Below, piece after piece: positions 1-11,126 of a stretch of DNA of 64,000 bases. Source of the stretch: Chromera velia (taxonomy: Eukaryota > Sar > Chromeraceae); contig JAHBMJ010005301.1 in NCBI GenBank assembly GCA_018398765.1, positions 1 through 64,000 on the forward strand, written 5' to 3'. The first letter of the stretch is position 1, and every line of letters starts with the position of its first letter. Under the pieces are notes generated by a model. It saw only the letters and a program-made list of their open reading frames with translations, was not told the DNA's origin and ran no database searches. A program made the translations under genes and the position numbers.

Positions 1-840
1 CACAGGCCTTTGCAGAGGTAACACAAGTTTTCTTCCCCATCTAAACTTATTTCTTTTTTTCATACACACAGAATATACTTATCAAAACAAACAATAAACA
101 GTAACCAATATACACTTTACACTTTTAGCACTAATTAGCACTGACATTGGCTAAGCCAATTAAAAAATAACCTTTGGCTATCTCTGCTCCCCCTCCCTCT
201 CCTGTACGTTCTCTTTGTGTCTTTTGTTTAGAGCGCAAGTGGATATTACCCCGCACCCGCATCGTGCTTTTCTCAAACTCTTCTCATTTTATCCTTGCCA
301 GGCTTTACTATGCGATATCTTTCTGTTGTTTTTCTAGAGTATGTAAGACTAAATTGACGGTTTTTACCTATAAATAGATTTTTGTAGAATCAATTTTTAA
401 TTTAATGGGGAATTTCATCTGTCAGTAGTTTTATATACAGTAGTTTAAAAAGTTTTTTGAAGAAATACTTACACTAGTACTTATACCAGTATATAGACTT
501 ATAAAAAACTTCATAATACTGAAGTTTAAATTACAGAATTTAAAGCTTTTAATTTTAAAAAATCGAATAATACACATGGCGCTAGTGAGTAGTCATGGCT
601 GGTCCAAGTCTTGTAGCAGTACGGACTTGGGATTGCTTAAATATAGTAGCGTAGTAGTACACGGTGGTACCTACTACCTATAGGCCGATGGTGATGAAGC
701 ATCATAATGATGATGATGATGATGTATGGGCCACAGTATGGCCATATAGGAAGAGGTCTGAGAAGATGACGGCACAATTTACCGTGGAAAGGAGTTCTAG
801 AAACTCTGAGAGAGGAGGTAAATCGTTGTTTCAGTCTAAC
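1..840. other. AT-rich region without a recognisable gene
   Basis: Short AT-rich stretch. The open frames in it have no recognisable motif and no splice context. I see nothing functional here. Confidence 0.5.
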
Positions 841-853
841 ACTCACTCACTTA

Positions 854-854
854 N

Positions 855-885
<31 letters not shown>

Positions 886-1140
886 CTCTCTCTTACACAT
901 ACATACACACACATACACACACACACACACATACACACACACACATACACACACATACACACATACACACACATATATATATATATATATATACACACAC
1001 ATATACATACACACTCTGACTGTCACTCTGACTCTCACTCTCACTCACACACTCTCAGTAGTTTAATCTTTCATTCATTCATTCATTCATTCAGTCAGTC
1101 AGTCAGTCAGTCAGTCAGTCAGTCAGTCAGTCAGTCAGTT
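854..1140. repeat. compound microsatellite
   Basis: A (CT)n run is followed by (CA)n mixed with (TA)n, then tetranucleotide (ATTC)n and (CAGT)n to about 1140. An ambiguous base (n) at 854 marks a sequencing problem at the repeat edge. Open frames across it are repeat translations, not genes. Confidence 0.9.
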
Positions 1141-1226
1141 ACATTCATGTATGCATATACTTGTTCACGCATTCAGGTCTTGGGGTGACCTATATGCTAA
1201 GGCAACCCATTTGTCAATCGTAGATC

Positions 1227-2232
1227 TCAATTGACATATTCTGTTACAATCAGCGAGCAGTTGATTTCCCCTATGTCCGTTTCAATACAGTCGCTCTGCA
1301 TACGCGTCTCTTCATAAAGACTCGACACACTGGCCGGGCAGGCCTTACCTGATCTTGCCTGGGTATACTGGTGTTCTTCTCGTCACACAAGATTTTTGAC
1401 TTCTTAAGGGGAGAGCGCTGTTTGCAGGCTTTTTTTCTTACCAGTCCCCGATCTGGACCACAATTAACTTCGGGTATCGTTACATTGTAAAACTGTGTGC
1501 ACGTTTTGTATGGTTTTCTCCAGATCACTGACAGTCCACAAGCTGGCCGCCAGTCTCAGCTTGCGTCTTCTACTTTGTGTTGTAAAGGCATTCTTCTCTT
1601 GGGAAGTCTGTGCTGTCTTCACAAACTCCCTTTCTCCACCTGCCCATCGCTATGGTGCCCGAAACAAGCACACTACATTCGGTGCCAAGTTTTCTACAGT
1701 CCTTCATTAAGTCGGGTGTGGAGGCATCTTGCATCACTTCTTTGTATCCGTATGTGCCGTCCTTTTTCACAAAGGCTCGCATTGAAGGCATGCAAAGCCT
1801 TTTAGAGCTCACCTTGCAGGGCCTGACGTCGGTGCAAATCTCTCTCCCGGGATATACAGGAGAATCTAGGTAGGGCTTTTCCGGGCTACATTCGCACCGC
1901 TTCGTTTTTATGTTGTAAAGGAGCCCGGGAGTTGTATTGCATTCCTTGTTGTCGCCATCTTCAACGCAACGATGCCCGTAGTAGCCTTGTCTGAGGGATT
2001 TTTCTGTAGGGCATTCGCCTTCAGTCTCTACATAGGGGTTGCTGGGGCAAGTACACTTGCCGTCAGCACACTATCTAGGACTTTTGCATGATGAAAGAGA
2101 TAAAGTCCTGCAGCTCCCCTCAATTTCTGCTTGAAATAAAACCTTAGATATTTTGATGCCCTCTGTGACTGAAATGGTCAGCAACACACAGTAAGCTGTG
2201 AAAGCTGCTTGAATCTTTCTACGATTGCGCAT
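1227..2232 (-). CDS. secreted cysteine-rich (EGF/EB-like) protein, about 4 exons
   Basis: Exon 1 (2232-2143) starts MRNRRK followed by a hydrophobic stretch ending near SVTEG, a good signal peptide. A 72-bp phase-0 intron (AAG|GTTTTA to GATAG) leads to exon 2 from 2070, which is dense in Cys: CxxxxCxCPSNPYVETEGEC, and later CECSPEKPYLDS. Exon 3 (about 1527-1349) ends at a strong donor, CAG|GTAAGG. A 53-bp intron leads to exon 4 (1295-1227), which adds SDCIETDIGEINCS and a TGA stop, in phase. The donor closing exon 2 is not settled: a GTGAAG near 1632 gives the right phase, while reading on reaches a stop at 1570. The spaced Cys pairs resemble EGF or EB modules, so I infer an extracellular or secretory-pathway protein. 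The reaction or partner is unknown. Confidence 0.6.
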
Positions 2233-5200
2233 GTTCACACAGGCAGGACCTCTTATTCACCTCCGATGAACCCTTCCACCCTTAGTTTCTCCGGCCACAA
2301 AGGTAAACCGCATGCTGGTTCCTGAGAGACTCTCGCCAAATGTCTTACTATAGGACCGTGTCGATCTGTTTTTTTCGCGATGATCGAATTTGATGCTTTC
2401 AAAAAATTGAATTAAAGAGGTCAAGTTTTCAATTCAGCTAGCTGTAGATCGAATGATCGATTCAACGCATATGCATGTATGCGTTTGCATCGATGCATAA
2501 TCGGTCCATTACCCCAATATATATGGGTCCGCCAACGGCAAGTGAAGGACAAGGTGAAGTGAAGACCGGCTGATTGAATGGATAGAGAATGACAGACAAG
2601 CATAAAGAAGTAAAGGGTTGGAGAGAGAAAAGAATTGGACAGGAAGAGTCGTTTGTTGAAAAGTTGTTGCTTGAGAGTGAGTTAAGTGATTCCAGGTCAA
2701 TTTTCGGCCGGCAGGGGCCATTGAAATTGATATAAAAGAGAAACTAGGAAAAAACGCAATAGAGAGGCAGGCAGAGTCAGAAACTAAGGGTGGATAGATT
2801 AGGGTAGATTAGGAAGAAACTGGCTTAGGCATGATACCCAATACCGTGCGAACTAACGGCTGGTATGCTGGGACGTGCTATGCATCCATGAACCCTCGTT
2901 CAAAAAATATTGGGTCCGCATATACTTATCTACATACACATCTGCATGTATGCGCCGAAGAGCCCAGAGTATAGAAGGTACAAAAAAGATAATCTGACTG
3001 TAAAATTCATACAAACAAAAAAAACACTAACACACAACGTTAACGTACGCATGCGTGCCCGCGCTTGAAGACAGACTTCCTTCTTGGGGTGATTGTAAAA
3101 TTGGGGGGGAGAAGGGTTTTGGGACTCAAATTAAATAAAATAAATTGGAAGCCCGATCCTCTGCAGACCCTATTGGGGTAAAGATCCACATAATCCACGT
3201 TAATTCATGCATGCATATAAAAAAAATTAACCGATATACGGGAATTGGTGCGCGTTGCTAAGGTTGCGAGTGCGAAGAATGGAATAAGCAATTAAGTGCA
3301 GGGAGTAAATGGAGAGCCTAAGTTTTGATGCTAAACTTCTATACTAAACCGAATATTAAAATTTTTAGTTCATTAAAAAAAAATATATAAGTGCAATTCT
3401 ACGCAATTCAAAATGTTTTTCCAAAAAAAAATTAAGTGAAGGAAAGTTTAGTTCAGTAAGGTTTTGGCGTAGCCCTCTTGATTAGCAGCAATATGTTACC
3501 TAGAGTTTAGGAACTTACTTCAAGCAGCTGTAGAAATTCCTAAACAGTCCCTGCTTTGTTCAGTGGAAGGTTATCGAACCGTTCAGTTAGAATCCAGTAT
3601 CATAAAGACAAAATGCTTTGAAGAGCAATCGATCGATCATTTGCAAAGATAGGCGTGCATACATACAGAGCGTAGACGGAAGGATGCACGCACATACACA
3701 GTACAGTTAGGAATTACTACTAGCCCTTTTTAGTTAGTAGCGAGTTACTGTCAGCTTGGTAACTATGAGATGGTAATTAGCGGACTTGAAGGTGTGTACC
3801 ACTACCATGGTAGTTCAAGGAAAAACTCTGGTAATTTCAGTGGTAAAAACAGTTGCTAGGCCTATTTAAAAGCCTGACTACTTAATTTATTAGCAATTTA
3901 AAGCCCTAAAATGATTATACTCAAATAATATAGGCTATACACAATGATATAGTAGTTATAGTTCAGTCATAAAATGATGAACATTGAGTTTTATTAGAAT
4001 GAACTTTTAATTAATATCAAAAATATGATTTTTACCAGTCTAAAATTGGTTTTGTATGTTAAGTTTGACTCAAAATACGGCCAAATCTGCCTATTTTTAG
4101 CTACTACCACTATCATTGGAACACTACTACCGTAACCATAAAATTGGTAACCGGGCGGCCTAGTGGCCATCTAGTAACCATCCTACTTTCGTTACTCCTC
4201 ACCGTACTATGTACACGCACGATTGAAATTGACCAAAGCGGCATGCACCGACGGGTTGGATACATGTGTGCACCAAGAGAACTGCAACCCAAAAAAGCAA
4301 TGACGCCCCCAGAATGTGAACTTATTGACATTTTCAATCATTCTAAATCATTGCAAATCTATCTTTACATATCCATGTAAGTCACACAACCGTCTATCAT
4401 GCATCGGTCATATCGCAATTGCAGAAGAACTCTAACATCCAACACGCGTACGACCTCCCCTTCTTTTCATGCCACTACTATTTATTTCTCGCTCTTGGCC
4501 CAGCTCTTGGCATTTGGTGTAGGAGAAGACAAATCTGCCAGAAAGCAACGGGATACAGAAATGAGGAAAAGAATAAAGAAAAGGGTTCAATGCTTGAAGC
4601 GATCAAGGAAAGATAACCTATACAACCAATCACTTATTAAATCAGTATCTGATTCAGCAGTTCTTACTAAGAGACGAAGAAACTGGTGTTACTGTCTGAG
4701 AAAAGAGAAAGACCATCTCAAAGAAAGCAATTATATAAAAACAAAAGATAACTCCCTAATTATCAGACTGCGAGGCAGATTAGAAGAGAGAAATAAACGA
4801 GTAACATGCCCTGAAATCAAACGGGTATGAGAAGAACAATTTACTATACAGGCAATCACAGGCAGTTCCATGCATGAAACAGGATCGAGGTGAAGAACCA
4901 ATATTATGCTCAGTCGAAGCCTAGGTCGAAGCATCTTCCATCAACTGAGTAAAGACTGTTTTATTTGGGTTCTTTGGACAGAAAAGAACAATCTCTGGGA
5001 TAGACTGTAAACAAAACAGAGATAAACCCAAAACTTTTTAACCACTCTGTCTCTCCAAAACATAAGAATCGTGGTAAAAATTCAGTCTCTGCAAAGATAA
5101 CATTAATGGATCAGAAGCAAAAAAATCGGGCAAGACAGAACAGGACATCAAAGTGCAATCGTTCATGTATCTACGCATCCACCATATAGACATGACGTAT

Positions 5201-5490
5201 CCTTGACCTCACACCGTCTCCTTTCTTTTTTCCTTAGTTCATTCTGACAGGAAGGACCAGAGATAAGAGGGACATGGCCCTGTCCAGTGAGGTAAGACCA
5301 GAGGTGCGTGGGAGAGACGCGATCCTGTCTTCAGCAAAACCTGGAGGCGCCGCACCAGATCGGGGCCTTGTGCAACCGATACAGTGCTGGAAATTTTCAA
5401 GTGCCAGCATTATCCAATCGAGTCAATCGAATAGATAACTTTCGCCTTTTACATTCTCCCAGGTTCCATTTAGCTACTATAGCATATTCT
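2233..5490. other. AT-rich gene-poor DNA with a possible relic ORF
   Basis: There is no recognisable gene. The most protein-like stretch is a Lys/Arg-rich plus-strand frame at 4399-4830, whose second half reads like a basic coiled region. It has no start context, splice sites or motif I know. It may be a transposon relic or chance. Confidence 0.4.
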
Positions 5491-5563
5491 TTTGAACCAT
5501 TTTTTTGGTCTCCCTTTTTGGTCTCATCTCCCTTTTTGGTCACTCTCCTCCTCCGTCTCCGTA

Positions 5564-6022
5564 ATGTCCCGCACACCGGTGATCCTTGAGGATCTCGAGT
5601 CCGCTCTTGGCAGACAGGTCGTCACCCTGGGGAGAACCTTCATGCCCAAAGGGGAGGCCGAGGAGAGAATGGGTCAGATGGAGGACGCCTTGGGGAGGCA
5701 GGAGAGAGAGATCCAGAGACTCGCTACGGAAGTCTCGCATCTCCAGGGTATGGTTTTTGATCTGTGTGCATGGGTGGTGGAGGGAATTGAGTTTCTTGAC
5801 AGGCCCCCTTCTTCCCCCAAAGAGAAGAGAGAGAGGGATATAGAGCAGCTTAGGGAGGGCTCTAGGCTATACCACTTCATCACTAGATTCGAACTTCCTT
5901 TCGGCATCATCAAAAAGTTTATCTCTTTCCGGAGAGGCGGCATTCTTATCTTCAGAGATGCTGCTGTAGCCCAGACCTTCCTGGATTGTTTTGAGGAGGA
6001 GACTGCAGGTTTTGGCATCTAG
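5564..6022 (+). CDS. retroelement ORF1-like coiled-coil protein
   Basis: A 152-aa frame starts at MSRTPVIL. An N-terminal amphipathic, Glu/Arg-rich coil (around EERMGQMEDALGRQEREIQR) is followed by a compact domain ending in DAAVAQTFLDCFEEE. Coil plus small RNA-binding-like domain is the layout of LINE ORF1 proteins, and the surrounding DNA is transposon-rich, so I infer an ORF1/gag-like remnant. An earlier Val/Met in frame at 5492 extends into low-complexity FW-rich residues and is less likely as the start. It could instead be an unrelated coiled-coil gene. Confidence 0.4.
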   Translation: MSRTPVILEDLESALGRQVVTLGRTFMPKGEAEERMGQMEDALGRQEREIQRLATEVSHLQGMVFDLCAWVVEGIEFLDRPPSSPKEKRERDIEQLREGSRLYHFITRFELPFGIIKKFISFRRGGILIFRDAAVAQTFLDCFEEETAGFGI

Positions 6023-6070
6023 ATCCGATGTAAGCACCTTGGGGGCGTTCGATTCTAGATACGAAGGGGT

Positions 6071-7536
6071 ATGAAGAGGACGGGCGGGGCTTCCAATGCA
6101 GGCACGGATGATTCAAGTAAGCGCATACATGCCTCTAATTTTTATAGAGGACGTTTGCACCCCCCTCTGGGTTGGGCTTTGTCTTCCGTCCCGAAGAGGG
6201 CTACAAACGCTCCTCTGTTCCCCTCCTCATTTCTTCCCTCCTCTCTGCAGGCTCCCAGGATGACTCACAGGACCCAGTCTGTTGTGACCTAAGTGAATGC
6301 CCCCTCTGGGGGGGGAGAGAGGGTGAGAGGACAATCTATGTCCTTGAAATTCTCTACGGCACAGCACAGACCAGACGGGCCTTTGTAGGAACCTCCAGGA
6401 GGCTCAGCCCCGTCTACCGGCCGGGAGGGGCAAGAACCGAGGGGGGAAAGGGAACCTCTGAAGTGGTAGGGGGGGGAGAGGGGGGTAAGAGGGGGGGGGT
6501 TTATTCAGAATCCATGTAGGGGCAGCTCGGGGATTTAGATTTCGGGTGTTCTGCAGGGCCTTCGGGGGGGTGCTACAGGGAATGGAAGGGAGCATAGGGT
6601 TAGAAGAGTTCAGTCCAGAGGCGGAGAGTCATTCCACTCTCCCCTTATCATCCATCCCCCTCCACCCATACATAGGGGGGGACAGAATGAAGTTCAGTGT
6701 ATGAAGGGGGGCAGGACTTACCTAGAACACCGGAGGGGAGCCACCCGATATATAAATTCGGCCCTGGGGGGGAGAGGGAGGGAAGGAGGGAAAGGGGGGG
6801 AAGGGGTCTAGGAAGGGGTGGGGGATAAGCTCAAAGATCCTGCCATCCTTTGGTCCTCCGCTCCGGCTTTAGAGGGGGGGGAAAAAAAAAAGAAGAAAAA
6901 GAAGAAGAAGACAAGGGGAGAGAAGCGAAAAGGGATGGAGACGGATGTGGTGATGGGGGATGTGGATGCTGAGAGGTAGAGAGAGAGAGCAGAGAGAGTG
7001 GAGAGACGGATAGAAGAAAATATACACCTTGTTATGGGTCAGACAAGGGCAGACAGCGAGACAGCGAGGCAGGCACTATAGAATGAAGGGAGGGATGTTG
7101 TGAACGCCATCGTTAGCCTCACTTCTTCTTCTTCTTCTTCTTCCTCCTCCTCAGCACTCCGGCCGGCGGAGGGGGGACCACAGGGGGGGATGGGAGGGAA
7201 AGGGAATGAGGGGACGGAACCGAGGGACATGAAGATGACTGGAGTGGAGGGCTCCGGGAAGAAGGTGAATAGAAAGAGGGAGAGGGACAGGGACATAGAG
7301 AGAAGAGAGGCTAAAACCGAGATACAGGGAGTCCGGGTCCCGGCAGAGACAGCCCTAGAAGACCGAGCCCCCGTTGAGAAGCGTGGAAGGCAGCCGAGGG
7401 CGAGCGAGGATGTGGGAGGGAGGGCAGAAATAAAGGGGCTGCCCAGACCAGAGAAAGCCACCCCTAACGCGAAGGTGCAGAAGTTCTCCATTGTAACTCC
7501 GGAGTCGGACATACAAATTGACACCCCGGGGCCTAC

Positions 7537-7571
<35 letters not shown>

Positions 7572-7690
7572 CTTTTTCTCCCTCCCTGGGTGTCCCCCAT
7601 CTCTCCGAGGGGGGAGGCAGTGTTGGACACTATGATCAGACAGCGGCTACTACCGCAGAGAGCCCCCGATGATGATGGAGCTAGGGCATT
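6071..7690 (+). pseudogene. low-complexity retroelement-like coding remnant with poly-Ser and poly-Gln
   Basis: Broken plus-strand frames continue from the preceding ORF. The clearest is 7100-7672 (190 aa): a poly-Ser start from (TTC)n, a central charged part rich in Arg/Glu, and a run of ten Gln from (CAG)10 at 7541-7570. The composition matches the low-complexity ORF at 17012-17491 that opens the LINE further on. G-runs of 6-9 bases are frequent. I regard this as 5' retroelement sequence rather than a host gene; no catalytic motif is visible. Confidence 0.35.
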
Positions 7691-7852
7691 AAGGGTGTCG
7701 GCATAGTTGCCAAAAGGATAATACATTGTACTATCAGATAGTACAATAGGATAGTCTCTGATGTACTTTAAGGGAGGGGGGGGCACAGGCCTGGTGGCCA
7801 TCCTAGGGTCTATCTTAAATAGATCTTAGGGTTGATTAAAAGATTTCTAAAA

Positions 7853-8560
7853 TTTTTCTAACTTGGAGGTCAGGACCTACACCAATCTCCGTCTCCTTCG
7901 CCTGCATCAGAAGCACGCTGGGGTTCCAATGTCTAGAACCAGAATCATAGGGGTGTATAATCCTATATGGACTGCCCTTACCCCCCCTGTCTGGAGCCAG
8001 CCCCGTAGCGCTAAAAGACGGGGGGAGGTAGGCTAAGTTTTTTTGGCCGTAGTGCTGGCCGGGGGGGGGGGGAGGGGGGGCGGCCCAGCCGCGAGCATCG
8101 CGGTGCCACGCAGTATATTGGGACCTGCATATGCAAACACTAGCTCAAGTCTCCACATAAAAAAAAGTCGCAGTCGAAATGAAACCGAACTCAAGTTAAG
8201 GATCAGCTGGAAGAGAAATCTCCCGGCACATCATTTCCATCCAGCCAGTTGAGGCTTGCACATACCACTGTAAAGTGTGTTTCTTGTTCTTTGTAAAGAC
8301 TTAGGCACTAAGACTTTATAAGGCTGTAAGCATATCTGTCTGAACACTTCTACATTTCTGTGAAAAAAAATCAAGGGGCGTTGGTTTAAATTGGAAAAGA
8401 ACTGAAGAGTTTCGTCTGCACATCTTTTTGCCAGCATGTTTAGCAAGCAGCAGCCACTCAAAAAGGACGTGGCGGCGCACTTCTAAGGTGCAAACGAGAA
8501 AAAAAAGAAATGAACTGAAAAGAAAACAATATAATTGGGATGCGGACAGTGATTGTTTTT
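7853..8560 (+). repeat. duplicated 0.7 kb segment, copy 1
   Basis: This segment recurs in the same orientation at 15506-16258 with only scattered differences. It starts at TTTCTAACTTGGAGGTCAGG and ends near GCGGACAGTGATTG. The first part reads in the plus frame as a short conserved peptide (SRTRIIG.YNPIWTALTPP, then a stop), so it may be the 3' end of a retroelement ORF. A minus frame of 76 aa (8461-8231) is open in both copies. Confidence 0.8.
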
Positions 8561-9700
8561 TGATCATAAGATGATTAAAAGGTTTGTGTTTATTGCAATG
8601 AATAATGCTAGAGGTACTGCTTCCCGCTTCAGGGGTTGCTAATCGATCAACTGTCCAAAAGACCCACACATTTGCACCGTTGACTACAGAAGCTATCTGC
8701 TGATTCAAACGGGCCCCACCGGGGAGCATTCTCAGTTCCGGTTTAAGCGAGTTCCATGGGGGCGCTTGCTGGTCCTTACCATATTTCGGGCAGGGTTCTG
8801 AATCAGTGGGCGGGCCCATCGGCTCTTCTTAAACTCATGCCTGTTCTCCTCTGGGGGGAGTCGTGGGTGTGAGCATGTGAGCTTAGGAGGTGACCGATAA
8901 AGCAAGAACCCCTATATGGTGACTTAAAGGCTTCTTCAGGAGCCAGGGGTCCTCCGAGGGAGGTCTGGGCTATCTGATATGTGCCTGTGTTGCGGTGAGT
9001 TACTACACTGGCACGCCCTACTGGGTGATCTTGGATCGTATACGGGGTTGGGTGTCGGTGATGAAGACGCCTTCTGGACCAAGGAGGACTCCCGCCGAAA
9101 ACCAAGGATAAGGATCAGATGATTAGGTAGAAGGCGTTACTGCTGCCAAAACTTAGATCCTGACAGAGGCGAAGTTTCTGGCCAAAACCTCACATGTTTT
9201 TTTATTCTCTTCTGTCTATCTTGCACATCCGCTGGCTTCTATGCTGCGCTGAGGCTATCCCGCTTGCGCTTTTTTATCTTTTGATATTTTTGATAGAGGG
9301 GGACAGATTACCTCTATTGCCATACGGTGCGATCTTGTCATATGAGGAAAAAGACCAGGCCGGCTGCACCAGTCCTTTTAACATTCGGAGCTGATGCCTG
9401 TTAGTGACCGCCCTCTGGCTGAGTAGTTAGCGTACACAGCCGTGTTGAGGGGAGCCGAGCTCCCTCACCCTCCCCGCGGAAAACCTCACTGCCTGGGCAT
9501 GACAAGTGAGTAAACCGTGGGTATTAGCGGGCTGTCTGAGGAAAGCGATCTGGGCTTATTGATGTATGTGAATATGAAGTGCTGAATAGATGTATGTTGC
9601 GGTGAGTGTCGTGCAGTCCCAAGTGACCATGATCCAATCGAAGTTCTGACCTATCTGGCTGTGTGTGTCGCCTTTATGGTCATCTCTATCGCTCGCGCAC
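8561..9700. other. no recognisable gene
   Basis: Mixed-composition DNA. Minus-strand frames at 8316-8819 and 8803-9105 are open but show no motif, no splice context and no repeat relationship. I cannot support a gene. Confidence 0.4.
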
Positions 9701-9712
9701 GCGCGCACATAT

Positions 9713-9750
<38 letters not shown>

Positions 9751-10108
9751 TGTCGGCCTACACACACGACCTGGAGGCTGTTCGTCCCTCTCCATCCCAT
9801 ACAGATTCTGCCGTCACCACTGAGTGGCATATTTGCTCTTTGCATAGACAAATCCATACTGCTCCGGTAGTTTGTTACCCCTGGGGATATTATTGAGACA
9901 GCCGAGCCCGAGAGGAAGGGGGAAGAACAAGAGCAATTACGTCATATATACACACACGCACACACACATACATACATATACATACACACACACACACACA
10001 CTGTGCACAACGTTTAACACAGATATATGCCGTATTACACAGTCACACACATACACACACACACACACACACATACACAGACACACACACACAGACACAC
10101 ACATAGGC

Positions 10109-10153
<45 letters not shown>

Positions 10154-10350
10154 TACGCACACACATACACACACATACACACACACATACACACACATAC
10201 AGAAACACGCATACGCACACACACCGGCACGCGCGCACATATACACAGTGTCATACTTACACACACACAGAGATGCACACACACACACATATACACATAC
10301 ATACACATACACACACACATACACACACACACATGTATACGCACACACAT

Positions 10351-10385
<35 letters not shown>

Positions 10386-10438
10386 TATATACATACATAT
10401 ATACACACATACACACACATACATACATACATACATAT

Positions 10439-10469
<31 letters not shown>

Positions 10470-10471
10470 AA
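9713..10471. repeat. (CA)n/(TACA)n microsatellite tract
   Basis: A (CA)n run at 9713-9748 is followed, after about 200 bp of ordinary sequence, by roughly 520 bp of (CA)n interrupted by CATA and CACG units. It is open in several frames on both strands, giving long His/Thr or Cys/Val translations that are artefacts. Confidence 0.95.
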
Positions 10472-10502
10472 GCGATGTTACCCAATTTGAAACATACACT
10501 CA

Positions 10503-10745
10503 TACACAAGGACCGAAAGCCGCTGGAGAAGTCTCGCCGCAGGCTGAGGGATGAGGTGATGGGTGGGGGAAAAGAGAAGCGTCTCCCAAACGCAGAGGAT
10601 CGAGAGCCGCCAGAAAAAACCTATTGCAGGCTGGGGTTAGGGCTAGGGATTGGGGTGATGGGTGCAGGGAAACAGAAACGTCTCCCTAATGCAGAGGACC
10701 GAAAGCTATCAGGAAAAACCTAGGGAAAAACTCGTTGCAAGCTGG
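10503..10745 (+). repeat. 87-bp G-rich minisatellite, block a
   Basis: About three units of the same 87-bp repeat that fills 11127-14830, recognised by CGTCTCCC, GGACCGAAAGC and CGTTGCAGGCTG in fixed order. The first unit is diverged. Confidence 0.85.
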
Positions 10746-10759
10746 CTGGGGAGTAGCTA

Positions 10760-11125
10760 CTCAGTCTGGCTGTCCCCTCTCTGGTTGTTTAGGTAGGGTA
10801 ACTAGTGCTTGTTGAGTTGGGGTGAGTTGCGCCGCCGGCGTAGGCAGTGCCGGTAGGTGCATTGTGTTGCTGTTGGAGGCCTTGCTGCTGAAGAGCTGTT
10901 GTTGCTGTGGGGCTGTATCATCAGCAGATGGCATGCTTCTTCAGGATTGAGGTGATTTAATACTAGTATATATTGGTATGCAATGCACGAAGGAAAGACA
11001 GAAAAAGGTTGGACAACGAGATGAAAAGTTGGATGAAAAGAGCATAAGGAGTCAAAACGAGAGGAACACACGATGCTAGTTGCGGTGATCTTCAGCAAAA
11101 ATCCAGCACACTGTCAGCTCCAGAG
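10760..11125 (+). repeat. duplicated 0.37 kb spacer segment, copy 1
   Basis: Nearly identical to 14840-15205, including TAACTAGTGCTTG, the CCGCCGGCG patch and a central ATACTAGTATATATTGGTATG. It separates minisatellite blocks a and b. A minus-strand frame of about 95 aa is conserved between the copies, but that follows from sequence identity and is not evidence of coding. Confidence 0.85.
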
Positions 11126-11126
11126 G

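Noticed and set aside
8231-8461. 76-aa minus ORF also open at 15924-16154
   Set aside because: The two copies are part of a recent 0.7 kb duplication, so shared openness carries no independent evidence of coding.
9872-10723. 283-aa His/Thr-rich frame and matching Cys/Val-rich minus frames
   Set aside because: Translations of (CA)n microsatellites.
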